The notes: generated from the letters alone by a model not told the origin. Positions 41,383-52,566 are shown, numbered from the stretch's first letter. The stretch is 64,000 nt of DNA from Actinokineospora globicatena (GCF_024171945.1 NZ_JAMTCR010000002.1:1550001-1614000); one strand, 5' to 3'. Made by a program: numbers and translations.

Positions 41383-42039
41383 CTACGAGTAGAACAGCGG
41401 CAGGACCGAGTACGCGCTGTGGGCGTAGGTCTGGGACGGGACGCCCGAGCTGCCGTCGTCCCAGTAGCGGTAGACGCCCGCGTCCGGCTCGATGGTGAAG
41501 TTGTTGGTCGACAAGATCTTGAGGACCTTGCCCGGGCGGTCGACCTGGAAGCGCAGGCCGAGCTCGACCGGGCGGGGGTCGTCGTCGACGGGGTTCTCGG
41601 TGGTGTCGCCGCGTTCGTACAGGGCCGGTTGGGAGTAGGCGTAGGCCTTCGGCAGCGGGCCGCCGCCGCCGATCCAGAACGTCTCCACCATCGGGCGGAG
41701 GGTCTGCGGTTGCGTGGCCGTCCTCGCGCGGACCGTCACCGACACCCGGCCGGGGATGGTGAACGTGTGCACGAGGCTCCAGGTCGTTTCCGGCAGGTCC
41801 CGCCTCGCGGCGGGGTGCCAGCTGCCCGGGTCGTCGCTGATCTGGAGTTCGACCGCGGCGACGGACTCCTCGCTGTTGGTCCTCGCGATGCCCGTGATCA
41901 GCACGGGCCGCGCGATCGGGAGCACGTTCTCCGGGCCCGGACTGAGGAGGGCCGACATGATCCGGTTGCCCTGCGCCACCGCGTGGGCGGGTGCGACGAG
42001 AAGGGCGGCGAGAACCAGGGTGACGAGCTTGCGCGGCAC
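41383..42039 (-). CDS. Secreted DUF4082-related protein, shortened
   Basis: 218 residues. Signal peptide MPRKLVTLVLAALLVAPAHA is followed by an Ig-like domain (LPIARPVLITGIARTNSEES, then RVSVTVRARTATQP). A C-terminal part begins like DUF4082 (VELGLRFQVDRPGKVLKI) but continues with only about 40 residues, ending in YSVLPLFYS. It is a paralogue of the gene at 40353 with a truncated or replaced DUF4082 domain. It shares the duplicated promoter. Confidence 0.75.
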   Translation of the reverse strand: MPRKLVTLVLAALLVAPAHAVAQGNRIMSALLSPGPENVLPIARPVLITGIARTNSEESVAAVELQISDDPGSWHPAARRDLPETTWSLVHTFTIPGRVSVTVRARTATQPQTLRPMVETFWIGGGGPLPKAYAYSQPALYERGDTTENPVDDDPRPVELGLRFQVDRPGKVLKILSTNNFTIEPDAGVYRYWDDGSSGVPSQTYAHSAYSVLPLFYS

Positions 42040-42076
42040 AGTTCCCCCATGGCCTCGAGCTGCTGGAAGTGGTTGT

Positions 42077-42186
42077 GCGCCAACGTATCCGAGGGTGGGC
42101 GAGGCTGGCCGCCGCCACTCGGGTGACTCGGGTCGTGCGGGGTAGTGCCGCTGCGCTGGGTGGTCGCCGACACCCCGAGTGGGCGA
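42077..42186 (-). promoter_or_regulatory. Duplicated promoter region, copy 2
   Basis: Collinear with 41254-41363 without indels. The candidate -10 GGATACGTT lies about 45 bases before the ATG at 42039. ACTCGGGTG and ACTCGGGTC form a 9-base direct repeat at 42117-42134. Confidence 0.6.
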
Positions 42187-42247
42187 GGTGGGCCCGGTCG
42201 GGGCACCATGCGGGGCGTGGGCGGCCGTTGGCGCGGCCGTCCACAGA

Positions 42248-42290
42248 GGACGCGGTCCCCGGGTGCTGACACCATCCGGGGGCCGCGTCC
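42248..42290 (-). terminator. Terminator of the small gene at 42298
   Basis: A 15-base stem GGACGCGGTCCCCGG pairs with CCGGGGGCCGCGTCC, with one T-G wobble, around a 13-base loop. It lies directly downstream, on the minus strand, of the 65-residue gene. Confidence 0.7.
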
Positions 42291-42297
42291 GCCCGGC

Positions 42298-42495
42298 CTA
42301 CCTGGCGGCCAGGGCCTCGGTGGCGACGGTGATCAGCCTGCGCAGGCTCTCCGGGCGGTAGATCATCTCGACCCCGTCCCGCTCGCCGAGCACGATGGCG
42401 ATCCCGTCCTGGCCCGCGTTGAAGCTGTGCATCGGGCAGTCCGCGGCCACCTCCAGCCCAGCGCTGACCCGCACCTCGGTGGAACTCGAATACAT
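42298..42495 (-). CDS. Small protein divergent from the XRE regulator, function unknown
   Basis: 65 residues from ATG 42495, with GAGGAGGG at good spacing. It contains a mix of beta and alpha predicted segments: EVRVSAGLEVAADCPMHSF, IAIVLGERDGVEMIYRP, LRRLITVATEAL. There is no signal peptide or membrane span. Its own terminator follows. The shared promoter region with the XRE gene suggests it is a target of that regulator. I do not recognise a family. Confidence 0.65.
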   Translation of the reverse strand: MYSSSTEVRVSAGLEVAADCPMHSFNAGQDGIAIVLGERDGVEMIYRPESLRRLITVATEALAAR

Positions 42496-42641
42496 CCGGC
42501 CCTCCTCGTTGACGTACCGCTATCGCTGGCGAGCGTATAGCTATCAACGAAGCTACAGCTATAACACCATCGGGTGATATCGCGGAGGGTGACCGGTGCG
42601 GCACACTGGGCCGCCTCAACGAGGACGGGGAGTGCGAGATC
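42496..42641. promoter_or_regulatory. Divergent control region between the small gene and the XRE gene
   Basis: An AT-richer 146-base region. GCTATC occurs at about 42529 and 42540, and GCTATA at about 42558, within TATAGCTAT and CAGCTATAA, which form an imperfect inverted pair. CACCATCGGGTG follows. This is a plausible operator for the XRE protein. Confidence 0.4.
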
Positions 42642-43505
42642 GTGGAACGTGTTGACCCCTCGGCGCTGCGCTGGCTGATCGGCGTCGAGCTGACCAACTA
42701 CCGCAAGCAGGCGGGCGCCTCGCAGGCGGAGGTCGGCAAGGCGCTCAAGATATCCGGCGGCATGGTCGCCCACTTCGAGGTCGGCCGTCACTTGCCCTCA
42801 CCGCAACAGATAGACGTCATGCTCAGCCACTACGGCGCCCCGCGCTACGACATCGACCGGCTGAGCTACCTCGCTGGTCGGGCCGACAAGAGCAGCTGGC
42901 TGGCCCGCTGGAACGACGTCATCCCGGACTGGGCGCGGACCTACGTCGGACTGGAGGGATTGGCCTCCCACGTTGTCGCCTACGCACCATCAGTCCTCAA
43001 TGCGCTTACGCAGACGCGGGAGTACTCACTCGGTGCGACCGCGCACAGCGCTCGGGTCAGGGCTGATCAGGAAGAGCGCATGGTCGGCTTGCGGATGGAG
43101 CGGCAGCACCGCCTGTACGGCGAGAACTCGTTGCACCTCACGATGATCATCGAAGAATCGGTGCTCGACCGGCCCATCGGTGGGCGCGAAGTAATGCGCG
43201 GCCAGTTGGAGCACCTGCTCGACTTGGCTGAGCGCGACAACATCGACATCCTCGTCCTGCCGATCACCGTGGGGCGCCACGACAGCCTCGAAGGCAAGTT
43301 CAGCCTGCTCCACTTCCGCGACGCCGAAGGCCAGCCCCAGGCTCAATCGGTTGTATACGTGGAGATCCCGGATGACTCGATCTACATCCAGGAGCAGCGC
43401 CAAGTGGCCCAGTACACTCGTAACGCGGACCAGCTACGCGAGGTGGCCCTCTCCCCGGCAGAGTCCGCCGCCGCGATCCGAACCCGACTGGCCGCGTTCG
43501 AGTGA
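42642..43505 (+). CDS. XRE-family regulator with DUF5753 domain (WhiJ-like)
   Basis: 287 residues from GTG 42642. A helix-turn-helix at about residues 14-65 (RKQAGASQAEVGKALKISGG, then VAHFEVGRHLPSPQQI) is followed by a DUF5753 domain of about 190 residues. That domain has the typical TREYSLGATAHS, RQHRLYG and LLHFRDAEGQ. In streptomycetes such WhiJ-type proteins work with a small DUF397 partner encoded next door, affecting development and antibiotic production. Two DUF397 genes follow directly. Confidence 0.92.
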   Translation: MERVDPSALRWLIGVELTNYRKQAGASQAEVGKALKISGGMVAHFEVGRHLPSPQQIDVMLSHYGAPRYDIDRLSYLAGRADKSSWLARWNDVIPDWARTYVGLEGLASHVVAYAPSVLNALTQTREYSLGATAHSARVRADQEERMVGLRMERQHRLYGENSLHLTMIIEESVLDRPIGGREVMRGQLEHLLDLAERDNIDILVLPITVGRHDSLEGKFSLLHFRDAEGQPQAQSVVYVEIPDDSIYIQEQRQVAQYTRNADQLREVALSPAESAAAIRTRLAAFE

Positions 43506-43519
43506 TCCCGGAGGCCCCC

Positions 43520-43675
43520 ATGACCCACACCTGGCGCAAGTCCACCCGCAGCAACAACGGCACCGACTGCGTCGAAGTCCGCAACGACCTCACGGCTGTC
43601 CGCGACTCCAAGAACCCCACCGGCCCCACCCTGCCGGTCGACCTCCAGTCCCTGGTCCGCCACCTCAAGGGGTAG
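43520..43675 (+). CDS. DUF397 protein 1
   Basis: 51 residues from ATG 43520, with GGAGG upstream. The DUF397 signature is complete: WRKSTRSNNGTDCVEVRNDL, then AVRDSKNPTGP. These small proteins are partners or antagonists of DUF5753 regulators. It lies 14 bases after the XRE stop. Confidence 0.9.
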   Translation: MTHTWRKSTRSNNGTDCVEVRNDLTAVRDSKNPTGPTLPVDLQSLVRHLKG

Positions 43676-43678
43676 GTC

Positions 43679-43828
43679 ATGACCTGGCGCAAGTCGACCC
43701 GCAGCAGCAACGGCAGCAACTGCGTCGAGGTCCGCAACGACCTCACGGCGCTCCGCGACTCCAAGAACCCCACCGGACCCGAGTTGCCCGTCGATCTCCA
43801 GTCCCTGGTCCGCTACCTCAAGGGTTGA
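43679..43828 (+). CDS. DUF397 protein 2
   Basis: 49 residues, starting 3 bases after the stop of the first DUF397 gene. It is nearly identical in pattern to its neighbour (WRKSTRSSNGSNCVEVRNDL, ALRDSKNPTGPELPV), pointing to a recent tandem duplication. A strong hairpin follows, closing the three-gene operon. Confidence 0.9.
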   Translation: MTWRKSTRSSNGSNCVEVRNDLTALRDSKNPTGPELPVDLQSLVRYLKG

Positions 43829-43833
43829 CCGCG

Positions 43834-43864
43834 CGGTGGCCCCTGATCGCCTCAGGGGCCACCG
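43834..43864 (+). terminator. Terminator after the XRE-DUF397 operon
   Basis: A perfect 13-bp stem CGGTGGCCCCTGA/TCAGGGGCCACCG with a 5-base loop sits 5 bases after the second DUF397 stop. Confidence 0.82.
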
Positions 43865-44012
43865 AGGTCGTGACCGAAGCAGCGTCGGCACGCCAGCAGG
43901 GGAGAGCGCGGACCCGCTCGGTCGCGCACCTGCCACCCCTCTGCAAACACGATGAGGGGGTCGGCAGGTTTGCCTGGAGGGCAAGCGCGACAGGGGAACC
44001 CAGCTCGGCTAG

Positions 44013-44186
44013 TTCCGGTGCGTCTCCACGGACTTCCGCGTCGACCACATCGCCAAGTCGGCCACGGCGCTCATCTGGTTGCCGGACTTCGTGGCGGGCG
44101 CCTACATCGCGGCCAGGTTCCACGGGGAGGCTGAACCGTGGGAAATGATCACCACAGGCCACGTTGTCGACGTGATCAGCCTCTGA
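44013..44186 (+). pseudogene. C-terminal remnant of a DUF3800-like gene
   Basis: 57 codons follow an in-frame TAG at 44010. The peptide FRVDHIAKSATALIWLPDFV then AGAYIAARFHGEAEP resembles the end of DUF3800 (RNase H-like) proteins, where a conserved D-A-L/V-A-G segment sits in the last helix. No start codon with a ribosome site and no upstream part exist. The family match is tentative. It looks like the decayed tail of a lost gene. Confidence 0.35.
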
Positions 44187-44708
44187 ACAGCGCGAAACCC
44201 GGGGTCCCACGACGACGCGGGCACGTTCCCGGGTTCACTTCTGCCGCATCCGCAGATCGACAGCTTGTACGGTCGAGGCTAGCCGAGATCGCTCGGCTCA
44301 TCAACTCGACGGCCGCGCTGACTGAGAGCGACGCCACACCACCGGGTGCTTTCGGGGCCTCGTTCGGGTGGACCAGCGGCGGGGCCGGTTGGGTACCCCC
44401 GTTTTGACCTCCCCGTCACGACCGGGGTATCTTTGCTACTCGTGCCCGACCCATGTCGGGTCGGTCCGTGTGCCTGTGCCGCGCGGTCCGCTCAGACGTC
44501 CAGCCCCCTGGATGTCGCCGGGTGGACTCCTGCCAGTCACGCCGGAGTTCCTCCCGAACCCCGCTGGGATGGTTTTCTTCCCGTGCGGGTGCCGCGAGAG
44601 AGGGCGACACGCCCGACCTCGGGGGGTGGGCGGAGCAGCAGGAACCGCAAGTACACAGTGCCTTCGGCGCCCTCGCGGGGTGTCGAGAGTTAAAGAGAAA
44701 GCCGGTCT
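44187..44708 (+). promoter_or_regulatory. rpsL upstream region and long leader
   Basis: No gene is present. The promoter is TTGACC at 44404-44409 and TATCTT at 44428-44433 (18-base spacer). It predicts a leader of about 270 bases before rpsL. The start of that leader and the region before it hold GC-rich inverted segments, but no known riboswitch is recognised. Confidence 0.6.
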
Positions 44709-45083
44709 ATGCCCACGATCCAGCAGCTGGTCCGCAAGGGCCGCCAGGACAAGGTCGCCAAGCAGAAGACTGCGGCTCTCAAGGGGAGCCCGCAGCGGCG
44801 TGGCGTGTGCACGCGCGTGTACACCACCACCCCGAAGAAGCCCAACTCCGCGCTCCGCAAGGTCGCTCGCGTCAAGCTGACCAGCGGCATCGAGGTCACG
44901 GCGTACATCCCTGGTGAGGGCCACAACCTGCAGGAGCACTCGATGGTGCTCGTGCGCGGCGGTCGTGTGAAGGACCTCCCGGGTGTTCGCTACAAGATCA
45001 TCCGCGGCTCGCTGGACACGCAGGGCGTGAAGAACCGCAAGCAGGCGCGCAGCCTCTACGGCGCGAAGAAGGAGAAGAGCTGA
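44709..45083 (+). CDS. rpsL: 30S ribosomal protein S12
   Basis: 124 residues. The two loops contacting the decoding centre, [12 protein letters not shown] and [12 protein letters not shown], carry wild-type lysines, so no streptomycin-resistance change is visible. It is the first gene of the str operon. Its stop is one base before rpsG. Confidence 0.99.
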   Translation: MPTIQQLVRKGRQDKVAKQKTAALKGSPQRRGVCTRVYTTTPKKPNSALRKVARVKLTSGIEVTAYIPGEGHNLQEHSMVLVRGGRVKDLPGVRYKIIRGSLDTQGVKNRKQARSLYGAKKEKS

Positions 45084-45084
45084 C

Positions 45085-45555
45085 ATGCCCCGTAAGGGAC
45101 CGGCCCCGAAGCGGCCGCTGATCTCCGACCCGGTGTACAGCTCGCCGCTGGTCACCCAGCTCATCAACAAGGTGCTCAAGGACGGCAAGCGCTCGGTCGC
45201 CGAGCGCATCGTCTACGGCGCCCTCGAGGGTGCCCGCGACAAGACCGGCACCGACCCGGTCGTCACGCTCAAGCGCGCGCTCGACAACGTGAAGCCCACC
45301 CTCGAGGTGAAGAGCCGCCGCGTCGGTGGCGCCACCTACCAGGTGCCGATCGAGGTCAAGCCCGGTCGCTCGACCACGCTGGCGCTGCGCTGGCTGGTGT
45401 CGTTCTCCCAGGCCCGCCGCGAGAAGACGATGATCGAGCGGCTGATGAACGAGCTGCTCGACGCCTCCAACGGTCTTGGCGCCAGCGTCAAGCGCCGCGA
45501 GGACACGCACAAGATGGCTGAGTCCAACAAGGCCTTCGCCCACTACCGCTGGTGA
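45085..45555 (+). CDS. rpsG: 30S ribosomal protein S7
   Basis: 156 residues, the normal length. [20 protein letters not shown] and [12 protein letters not shown] are the family signature segments. It binds the 3' major domain of 16S rRNA and lines the E site. It lies 1 base after rpsL and 66 bases before fusA. Confidence 0.99.
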   Translation: MPRKGPAPKRPLISDPVYSSPLVTQLINKVLKDGKRSVAERIVYGALEGARDKTGTDPVVTLKRALDNVKPTLEVKSRRVGGATYQVPIEVKPGRSTTLALRWLVSFSQARREKTMIERLMNELLDASNGLGASVKRREDTHKMAESNKAFAHYRW

Positions 45556-45621
45556 TCACGGGCGTCCGCCATCCGGCGGACGCCTCAGCGGCGCCGTAGC
45601 TCAAGGACAGGGGAAGAACCC

Positions 45622-47727
45622 GTGGCACTCGACGTGCTGACCGACCTGGCCAAGGTCCGCAACATCGGGATCATGGCCCACATCGACGCGGGCAAGACCA
45701 CGACGACCGAGCGGATCCTCTTCTACACGGGGATCAGCTACAAGATCGGCGAGGTGCACGACGGCGCCGCGGTCATGGACTGGATGGAGCAGGAGCAGGA
45801 GCGGGGCATCACGATCACCTCGGCTGCCACCACCTGCTACTGGAAAGACCACCAGATCAACATCATCGACACCCCCGGGCACGTCGACTTCACCGTCGAG
45901 GTGGAGCGGTCGCTGCGGGTGCTCGACGGTGCCGTGGCGGTGTTCGACGGCAAGGAGGGTGTCGAGCCCCAGTCCGAGCAGGTCTGGCGGCAGGCGTCCA
46001 AGTACGACGTGCCGCGCATCTGCTTCGTCAACAAGATGGACAAGCTCGGCGCCGACTTCTACTTCACCATCAAGACCATCTCCGAGCGCCTCGGTGCCAA
46101 GCCGCTGCCGATCCAGATCCCGATCGGGTCCGAGGGCGACTTCATCGGCGTCGTCGACCTGGTCGAGATGCGGGCGCTGACCTGGCGCGGTGAGGTCAAG
46201 AAGGGCGAGGACTACGCGATCGAGGAGATCCCCGCCGACCTGCAGGAGCTCGCGGACAAGTACCGCGACGAGCTCCTGGAGGCCGTCGCGGAGACCAACG
46301 ACGAGGTGATGGAGCTCTACCTCGGCGGCGAGGAGATCTCGGTCGAGCAGATCAAGACCGGTATCCGCAAGATCGTCACCGACGCGACCGCGTACCCGGT
46401 GCTCTGCGGCTCGGCGTTCAAGAACAAGGGCGTGCAGCCCATGCTCGACGCCGTGATCGACTACCTGCCGTCGCCGCTGGACGTCCCCGACGTCGAGGGC
46501 ACGCTGCAGGACGGCGAGACCAAGGTGACCCGCAAGCCCAGCGTGGACGAGCCGTTCTCCGGGCTGGCCTTCAAGATCGCCGCGCACCCGTTCTTCGGCA
46601 AGCTGACCTACGTCCGCGTCTACTCGGGACGGGTCGCCTCCGGTGCCCAGGTCATCAACTCGACCAAGGACCGCAAGGAGCGCATCGGGAAGCTCTTCCA
46701 GATGCACGCCAACAAGGAGCAGCCGGTCGACGAGGCCATCGCCGGGCACATCTACGCCGTCATCGGGCTCAAGGACACCACCACCGGTGAGACCCTGTCC
46801 GACCCGGCGAACCCGATCGTGCTCGAGTCGATGACCTTCCCGGACCCGGTCATCCAGGTCGCCATCGAGCCCAAGACGAAGGCCGACCAGGAGAAGCTGG
46901 GCACCGCGATCCAGAAGCTGGCCGAGGAGGACCCCACCTTCAAGGTCAGCCTGGACGAGGAGACCGGCCAGACGATCATCGCGGGCATGGGCGAGCTCCA
47001 CCTGGACATCCTGGTGGACCGCATGCGCCGCGAGTTCAAGGTCGAGGCCAACATCGGCAAGCCGCAGGTGGCCTACCGCGAGACCATCCGCAAGACGGTC
47101 GAGAAGCTGGACTACACCCACAAGAAGCAGACCGGTGGGTCGGGCCAGTTCGCGAAGGTCGTCATCAAGCTCGAGCCGCTCGACACCACGACCAGCGACG
47201 GCGCGCTCTACGAGTTCGCCAACGGGGTCACCGGTGGCCGCGTCCCGCGCGAGTACATCCCCTCGGTCGACGCCGGTGCGCAGGACGCCATGCAGTACGG
47301 TGTTCTCGCCGGTTACCCGCTCGTGGGGCTGAAGCTGACGCTGCTCGACGGTGCCTACCACGAGGTGGACTCCTCCGAGATGGCGTTCAAGGTCGCCGGT
47401 TCCATGGCGCTCAAGGAAGCGGCCCGCAAGGCCGGTCCGGTCATCCTGGAACCGATGATGGCGGTCGAGGTGACCACGCCCGAGGACTACATGGGCGAGG
47501 TCATCGGCGACCTCAACTCCCGCCGCGGCCAGATCCAGGCCATGGAGGAGCGCAGTGGGGCCCGCATCGTCAAGGCGCTGGTTCCGCTGTCTGAGATGTT
47601 CGGGTACGTGGGCGACCTGCGGTCCAAGACCCAGGGCCGAGCCAACTACTCGATGGTGTTCGACTCCTACGCCGAGGTTCCCGCGAACGTGGCGAAGGAA
47701 ATCATCGCCAAGGCGACGGGGGAGTAA
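45622..47727 (+). CDS. fusA: Elongation factor G
   Basis: 701 residues from GTG 45622. G1 AHIDAGKT (19-26), G3 DTPGHVDF and G4 NKMD are intact. Domains II-V follow, including the domain IV segment [20 protein letters not shown]. It catalyses ribosomal translocation with GTP and ribosome recycling with RRF. Confidence 0.99.
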   Translation: MALDVLTDLAKVRNIGIMAHIDAGKTTTTERILFYTGISYKIGEVHDGAAVMDWMEQEQERGITITSAATTCYWKDHQINIIDTPGHVDFTVEVERSLRVLDGAVAVFDGKEGVEPQSEQVWRQASKYDVPRICFVNKMDKLGADFYFTIKTISERLGAKPLPIQIPIGSEGDFIGVVDLVEMRALTWRGEVKKGEDYAIEEIPADLQELADKYRDELLEAVAETNDEVMELYLGGEEISVEQIKTGIRKIVTDATAYPVLCGSAFKNKGVQPMLDAVIDYLPSPLDVPDVEGTLQDGETKVTRKPSVDEPFSGLAFKIAAHPFFGKLTYVRVYSGRVASGAQVINSTKDRKERIGKLFQMHANKEQPVDEAIAGHIYAVIGLKDTTTGETLSDPANPIVLESMTFPDPVIQVAIEPKTKADQEKLGTAIQKLAEEDPTFKVSLDEETGQTIIAGMGELHLDILVDRMRREFKVEANIGKPQVAYRETIRKTVEKLDYTHKKQTGGSGQFAKVVIKLEPLDTTTSDGALYEFANGVTGGRVPREYIPSVDAGAQDAMQYGVLAGYPLVGLKLTLLDGAYHEVDSSEMAFKVAGSMALKEAARKAGPVILEPMMAVEVTTPEDYMGEVIGDLNSRRGQIQAMEERSGARIVKALVPLSEMFGYVGDLRSKTQGRANYSMVFDSYAEVPANVAKEIIAKATGE

Positions 47728-47744
47728 TCCCCTACCCGCGTGAA

Positions 47745-47764
47745 GCGGGGCCACCCGGCCCCGC
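47745..47764 (+). terminator. Hairpin between fusA and tuf
   Basis: A perfect 8-bp stem GCGGGGCC/GGCCCCGC with loop ACCC lies 17 bases after the fusA stop. It has no T tract, so it may attenuate rather than stop transcription. GATAAT at about 47806 could be the -10 of a separate tuf promoter. Confidence 0.5.
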
Positions 47765-47862
47765 CGCCCCGCAACAGACCCAGATAGCCGCTCCCTGGTC
47801 GGGCAGATAATGTCCGGCCTGGGAAGTGGAACAGAGCAAATCCAGTCCAGGAGGACAGTCCA

Positions 47863-49056
<1,194 letters not shown>

Positions 49057-49063
49057 TGCCACC

Positions 49064-49093
49064 GGGGGGTCGGACCAGTCGGTCCGACCCCCC
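49064..49093 (+). terminator. Terminator after tuf
   Basis: A perfect 13-bp stem GGGGGGTCGGACC/GGTCCGACCCCCC with loop AGTC begins 8 bases after the tuf stop. It separates the str and S10 operons. Confidence 0.85.
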
Positions 49094-49390
49094 GATTTGG
49101 ATCGTCGCACCTGCGTGTGGCATCCTTCATGGGTTGCTCGTCGCGGGGCGGCCGGGTTGTACGTACCGGCCGCCTCCGCGTGAGAGCTGAGGTCCTTCGA
49201 CCTCTCTAGACACCAGATGCTCGGCTAGCCCAAGGATTTCGTCCAAGGGACCGCCATGCGAAACGGGCGCGACACGCCCGACCGCGTGGACCGGGAGCCG
49301 CAGGATCGCACGATGTGAACAGGGAAGCGGCGCGGTTCGGCCTGACAGGTCTGCCGACATCGCAACGAACTAGAGGAACGGCAAGCCACC
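49094..49390 (+). promoter_or_regulatory. S10 operon leader region
   Basis: No gene is present. A hairpin GGCGGCCGG/CCGGCCGCC occupies 49147-49174 with a 10-base loop. TTGGAT at about 49096 and CATCCT 18 bases on are a weak promoter candidate, giving a leader near 260 bases. I could not match it to a described leader family. Confidence 0.45.
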
Positions 49391-49696
49391 ATGGCGGGAC
49401 AGAAGATCCGCATCCGGCTCAAGGCCTACGACCACGAGGCGATCGACGCGTCCGCGCGAAAGATCGTGGAGACCGTGACGCGCACTGGCGCGCGGGTCGT
49501 GGGGCCAGTGCCGCTGCCCACGGAGAAGAACGTCTACTGCGTCATCCGCTCGCCGCACAAGTACAAGGACTCGCGCGAGCACTTCGAGATGCGCACGCAC
49601 AAGCGTCTCATCGACATCCTCGACCCGACCCCGAAGACGGTCGACGCGCTCATGCGCATCGATCTGCCTGCGAGTGTCGACGTCAACATCCAGTAA
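49391..49696 (+). CDS. rpsJ: 30S ribosomal protein S10 / NusE
   Basis: 101 residues. [20 protein letters not shown] and [20 protein letters not shown] are signature segments. It serves in the 30S head and as NusE in antitermination and NusG coupling. It is the first gene of the S10 operon. Confidence 0.99.
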   Translation: MAGQKIRIRLKAYDHEAIDASARKIVETVTRTGARVVGPVPLPTEKNVYCVIRSPHKYKDSREHFEMRTHKRLIDILDPTPKTVDALMRIDLPASVDVNIQ

Positions 49697-49731
49697 GCGT
49701 GCGGCGCTGAGCGGCGGAGAGAAACACAGTC

Positions 49732-50382
49732 ATGTCTGACAGGCAGATGAAGGGAATCCTGGGCACCAAGCTCGGGATGACCCAGGTCTTCGACGAGAAC
49801 AACCGGATCGTCCCGGTCACCGTCGTCAAGGCGGGACCCAACGTGGTCACGCAGGTGCGCACCCAGGAGACCGACGGCTACGTCGCGGTCCAGCTCGCGT
49901 ACGGCGCCATCGACCCGCGCAAGGTGAACAAGCCCGAGGGCGGGCACTTCACCAAGGCCGGAGTCACCCCGCGCCGGGTACTCGCTGAGCTGCGCACCAC
50001 CGACGCCGCGTCCTACGAGCTCGGCCAGGAGATCACCGCTGAGGTGTTCGAGGCGGGCCAGGTGGTCGACGCGACCGGTACGACCAAGGGCAAGGGCACC
50101 GCGGGTGTCATGAAGCGCCACGGCTTCAAGGGCCTCGGCGCTTCCCACGGCACCCAGCGCAAGCACCGCTCGCCCGGCTCCATCGGCGGCTGCGCCACCC
50201 CGGGCCGCGTCTTCAAGGGTCTGCGCATGGCTGGCCGCATGGGCCACGTGCGCGTCACCACCCAGAACCTCACGGTGCACCAGGTGGACGCCGAGTCCGG
50301 CCTGATCCTGCTCAAGGGTGCCGTTCCCGGCCCCAAGGGCGGTCTGGTGTTCCTCAAGACTGCCGCGAAGGGCGGTGCCTGA
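49732..50382 (+). CDS. rplC: 50S ribosomal protein L3
   Basis: 216 residues. [20 protein letters not shown] and the central loop [20 protein letters not shown], which reaches the peptidyl transferase centre, are present. Its stop shares one base with the rplD start (TGATG). Confidence 0.99.
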   Translation: MSDRQMKGILGTKLGMTQVFDENNRIVPVTVVKAGPNVVTQVRTQETDGYVAVQLAYGAIDPRKVNKPEGGHFTKAGVTPRRVLAELRTTDAASYELGQEITAEVFEAGQVVDATGTTKGKGTAGVMKRHGFKGLGASHGTQRKHRSPGSIGGCATPGRVFKGLRMAGRMGHVRVTTQNLTVHQVDAESGLILLKGAVPGPKGGLVFLKTAAKGGA

Positions 50383-51071
50383 TGACCAGCGTTGACATCA
50401 AGGCCCCGGGCGGTAAGACCGACGGCAGCGTCGAGCTGCCCGCCGAGGTCTTCGACGTCCAGGCCAACGTGCCGCTGATGCACCAGGTCGTGGTGGCCCA
50501 GCTCGCCGCGGCCCGCCAGGGCACGCACTCCACCAAGACCCGCGGCGAGGTCGCGGGCGGTGGCAAGAAGCCGTACCGCCAGAAGGGCACCGGCCGCGCC
50601 CGCCAGGGCTCGACCCGCGCGCCGCAGTTCGTCGGCGGTGGCGTCGTGCACGGCCCGCAGCCGCGCGACTACACCCAGCGGACCCCCAAGAAGATGAAGG
50701 CCGCCGCGCTGCGCGGTGCCCTCTCCGACCGGGCGCGCGCAGGCCAGGTGCACGTGGTGACCGGCCTGGTCGACGGGGACACCCCGTCCACCAAGACCGC
50801 CCGGCTGCTGCTGGAGTCGATCACCAGCGCCCGTCGCGTGCTGGTCGTGCTGACCCGCGACGAGGACGTCGCCTGGGTGTCGGTGCGCAACCTGCCGCAC
50901 GTGCACGTGATCGCGCCCGACCAGCTCAACACCTACGACGTGCTGGTCAACGACGACGTGGTGTTCACCAAGGCCGCCTACGACGACTTCCTGTCCCGGC
51001 CGGTCAAGGTCGCCAAGGCCCGCGCCACCTCGGCCGAGGCCGCGGCGGAGAAGTCCGAGGAGGACAAGTGA
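50382..51071 (+). CDS. rplD: 50S ribosomal protein L4
   Basis: 229 residues from ATG 50382. The extended loop lining the exit tunnel contains [21 protein letters not shown]4 is the autogenous regulator of the S10 operon in enterobacteria; that role is not shown in actinobacteria. It overlaps rplW by 4 bases. Confidence 0.99.
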   Translation: MTSVDIKAPGGKTDGSVELPAEVFDVQANVPLMHQVVVAQLAAARQGTHSTKTRGEVAGGGKKPYRQKGTGRARQGSTRAPQFVGGGVVHGPQPRDYTQRTPKKMKAAALRGALSDRARAGQVHVVTGLVDGDTPSTKTARLLLESITSARRVLVVLTRDEDVAWVSVRNLPHVHVIAPDQLNTYDVLVNDDVVFTKAAYDDFLSRPVKVAKARATSAEAAAEKSEEDK

Positions 51072-51367
51072 TCCCCGACCCCCGAGACATCCTTCTCGCG
51101 CCGGTGATCTCCGAGAAGTCCTACGGGCTGCTCGAGGAGAACAAGTACACCTTCGTGGTGCACCCCGACGCCAACAAGACCGCCATCAAGATCGCGGTGG
51201 AGAAGGTTTTCGGCGTCAAGGTCGTCAGCGTCAACACGTTGAACCGCAACGGCAAGCGCAAGCGCACCCGCACCGGGTACGGCAAGCGCAAGGACACGAA
51301 GCGGGCAATCGTGACGCTGTCCGCCGAGAGCAAGCCGATCGAGATCTTCGGCGGCCCGGCCGCGTAA
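51068..51367 (+). CDS. rplW: 50S ribosomal protein L23
   Basis: 99 residues from GTG 51068. [20 protein letters not shown] and [20 protein letters not shown] are signatures. It forms the docking site for trigger factor and SRP at the tunnel exit. Confidence 0.99.
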   Translation: MIPDPRDILLAPVISEKSYGLLEENKYTFVVHPDANKTAIKIAVEKVFGVKVVSVNTLNRNGKRKRTRTGYGKRKDTKRAIVTLSAESKPIEIFGGPAA

Positions 51368-51381
51368 GGGACTGAGCAGAC

Positions 51382-52218
51382 ATGGGTATCCGCAAGTACA
51401 AGCCGACGACCCCGGGTCGTCGCGGCGCCAGTGTCTCGGACTTCGCCGAGATCACGCGGTCGACGCCGGAGAAGTCGCTGATCCGTCCGCTGCACGGACG
51501 GGGCGGTCGCAACGCGCACGGCAAGATCACCACCCGGCACAAGGGTGGCGGTCACAAGCGCGCGTACCGACTGATCGACTTCCGGCGCAACGACAAGGAC
51601 GGCGTGCCCGCCAAGGTCGCGCACATCGAGTACGACCCCAACCGCACCGCGCGCATCGCGCTGCTGCACTACGCCGACGGCGAGAAGCGCTACATCATCG
51701 CGCCGAACAAGCTGTCGCAGGGCGACCCGATTGAGAACGGCCCCCGCGCCGACATCAAGCCGGGCAACAACCTGCCGCTGCGCAACATCCCGGTCGGCAC
51801 CGTGATCCACGCGATCGAGCTCCGCCCCGGTGGCGGCGCGAAGATCGCGCGGTCCGCGGGCACCAGCGTGCAGCTGGTCGCCAAGGACGGCCCCTACGCG
51901 CAGCTGCGCATGCCGTCCGGCGAGATCCGCAACGTCGACGTGCGCTGCCGCGCCACCGTCGGCGAGGTCGGCAACGCCGAGCACTCCAACATCAACTGGG
52001 GCAAGGCGGGCCGCATGCGCTGGAAGGGCCGCCGCCCGACCGTCCGCGGTGTCGCGATGAACCCGGTCGACCACCCGCACGGTGGTGGTGAGGGCAAGAC
52101 CTCCGGTGGTCGCCACCCGGTGAACCCGGCCGGTAAGCCCGAGGGCCGCACCCGCAGCCGCAAGAAGGCCAGCGACAAGATGATCGTCCGCCGCCGCCGT
52201 ACCGGCAAGAAGCGCTGA
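51382..52218 (+). CDS. rplB: 50S ribosomal protein L2
   Basis: 278 residues. The conserved C-terminal segment [20 protein letters not shown] near the peptidyl transferase centre is intact, as is [20 protein letters not shown]. Full length. Confidence 0.99.
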   Translation: MGIRKYKPTTPGRRGASVSDFAEITRSTPEKSLIRPLHGRGGRNAHGKITTRHKGGGHKRAYRLIDFRRNDKDGVPAKVAHIEYDPNRTARIALLHYADGEKRYIIAPNKLSQGDPIENGPRADIKPGNNLPLRNIPVGTVIHAIELRPGGGAKIARSAGTSVQLVAKDGPYAQLRMPSGEIRNVDVRCRATVGEVGNAEHSNINWGKAGRMRWKGRRPTVRGVAMNPVDHPHGGGEGKTSGGRHPVNPAGKPEGRTRSRKKASDKMIVRRRRTGKKR

Positions 52219-52234
52219 GCAGGAGGTTAAGACA

Positions 52235-52516
52235 ATGCCACGCAGCCTGAAGAAGGGCCCGTTCGTGGATGACCACCTGCTCAAGAAGGTGGACGTCCTC
52301 AACGAGTCCGGCAAGAAGACCGTCATCAAGACCTGGTCGCGTCGCTCCACGATCATCCCCGACATGCTGGGGCACACGATCGCGGTGCACGACGGCCGCA
52401 AGCACGTCCCGGTGTTCGTCTCCGAGGCCATGGTCGGGCACAAGCTGGGCGAGTTCGCCCCGACCCGCACCTTCAAGGGCCACATCAAGGACGACCGCAA
52501 GGCCCGTCGCCGCTAG
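52235..52516 (+). CDS. rpsS: 30S ribosomal protein S19
   Basis: 93 residues, with AGGAGG ten bases upstream. [19 protein letters not shown] and [16 protein letters not shown] are signatures. It binds with S13 in the 30S head. Confidence 0.99.
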   Translation: MPRSLKKGPFVDDHLLKKVDVLNESGKKTVIKTWSRRSTIIPDMLGHTIAVHDGRKHVPVFVSEAMVGHKLGEFAPTRTFKGHIKDDRKARRR

Positions 52517-52566
52517 TCGGCGGCTCGATCACCAGAGCAAGCTAGAAGAGAGCAAGGGAAGCAGCG

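Noticed and set aside
43952-44134. 60-residue frame overlapping the DUF3800-like remnant
   Set aside because: It is in another phase and Arg/Gly/Pro-rich. The remnant phase gives a more protein-like sequence.
49094-49390. Riboswitch before rpsJ
   Set aside because: Only a simple GC hairpin is visible. No motif of a known riboswitch class was recognised.
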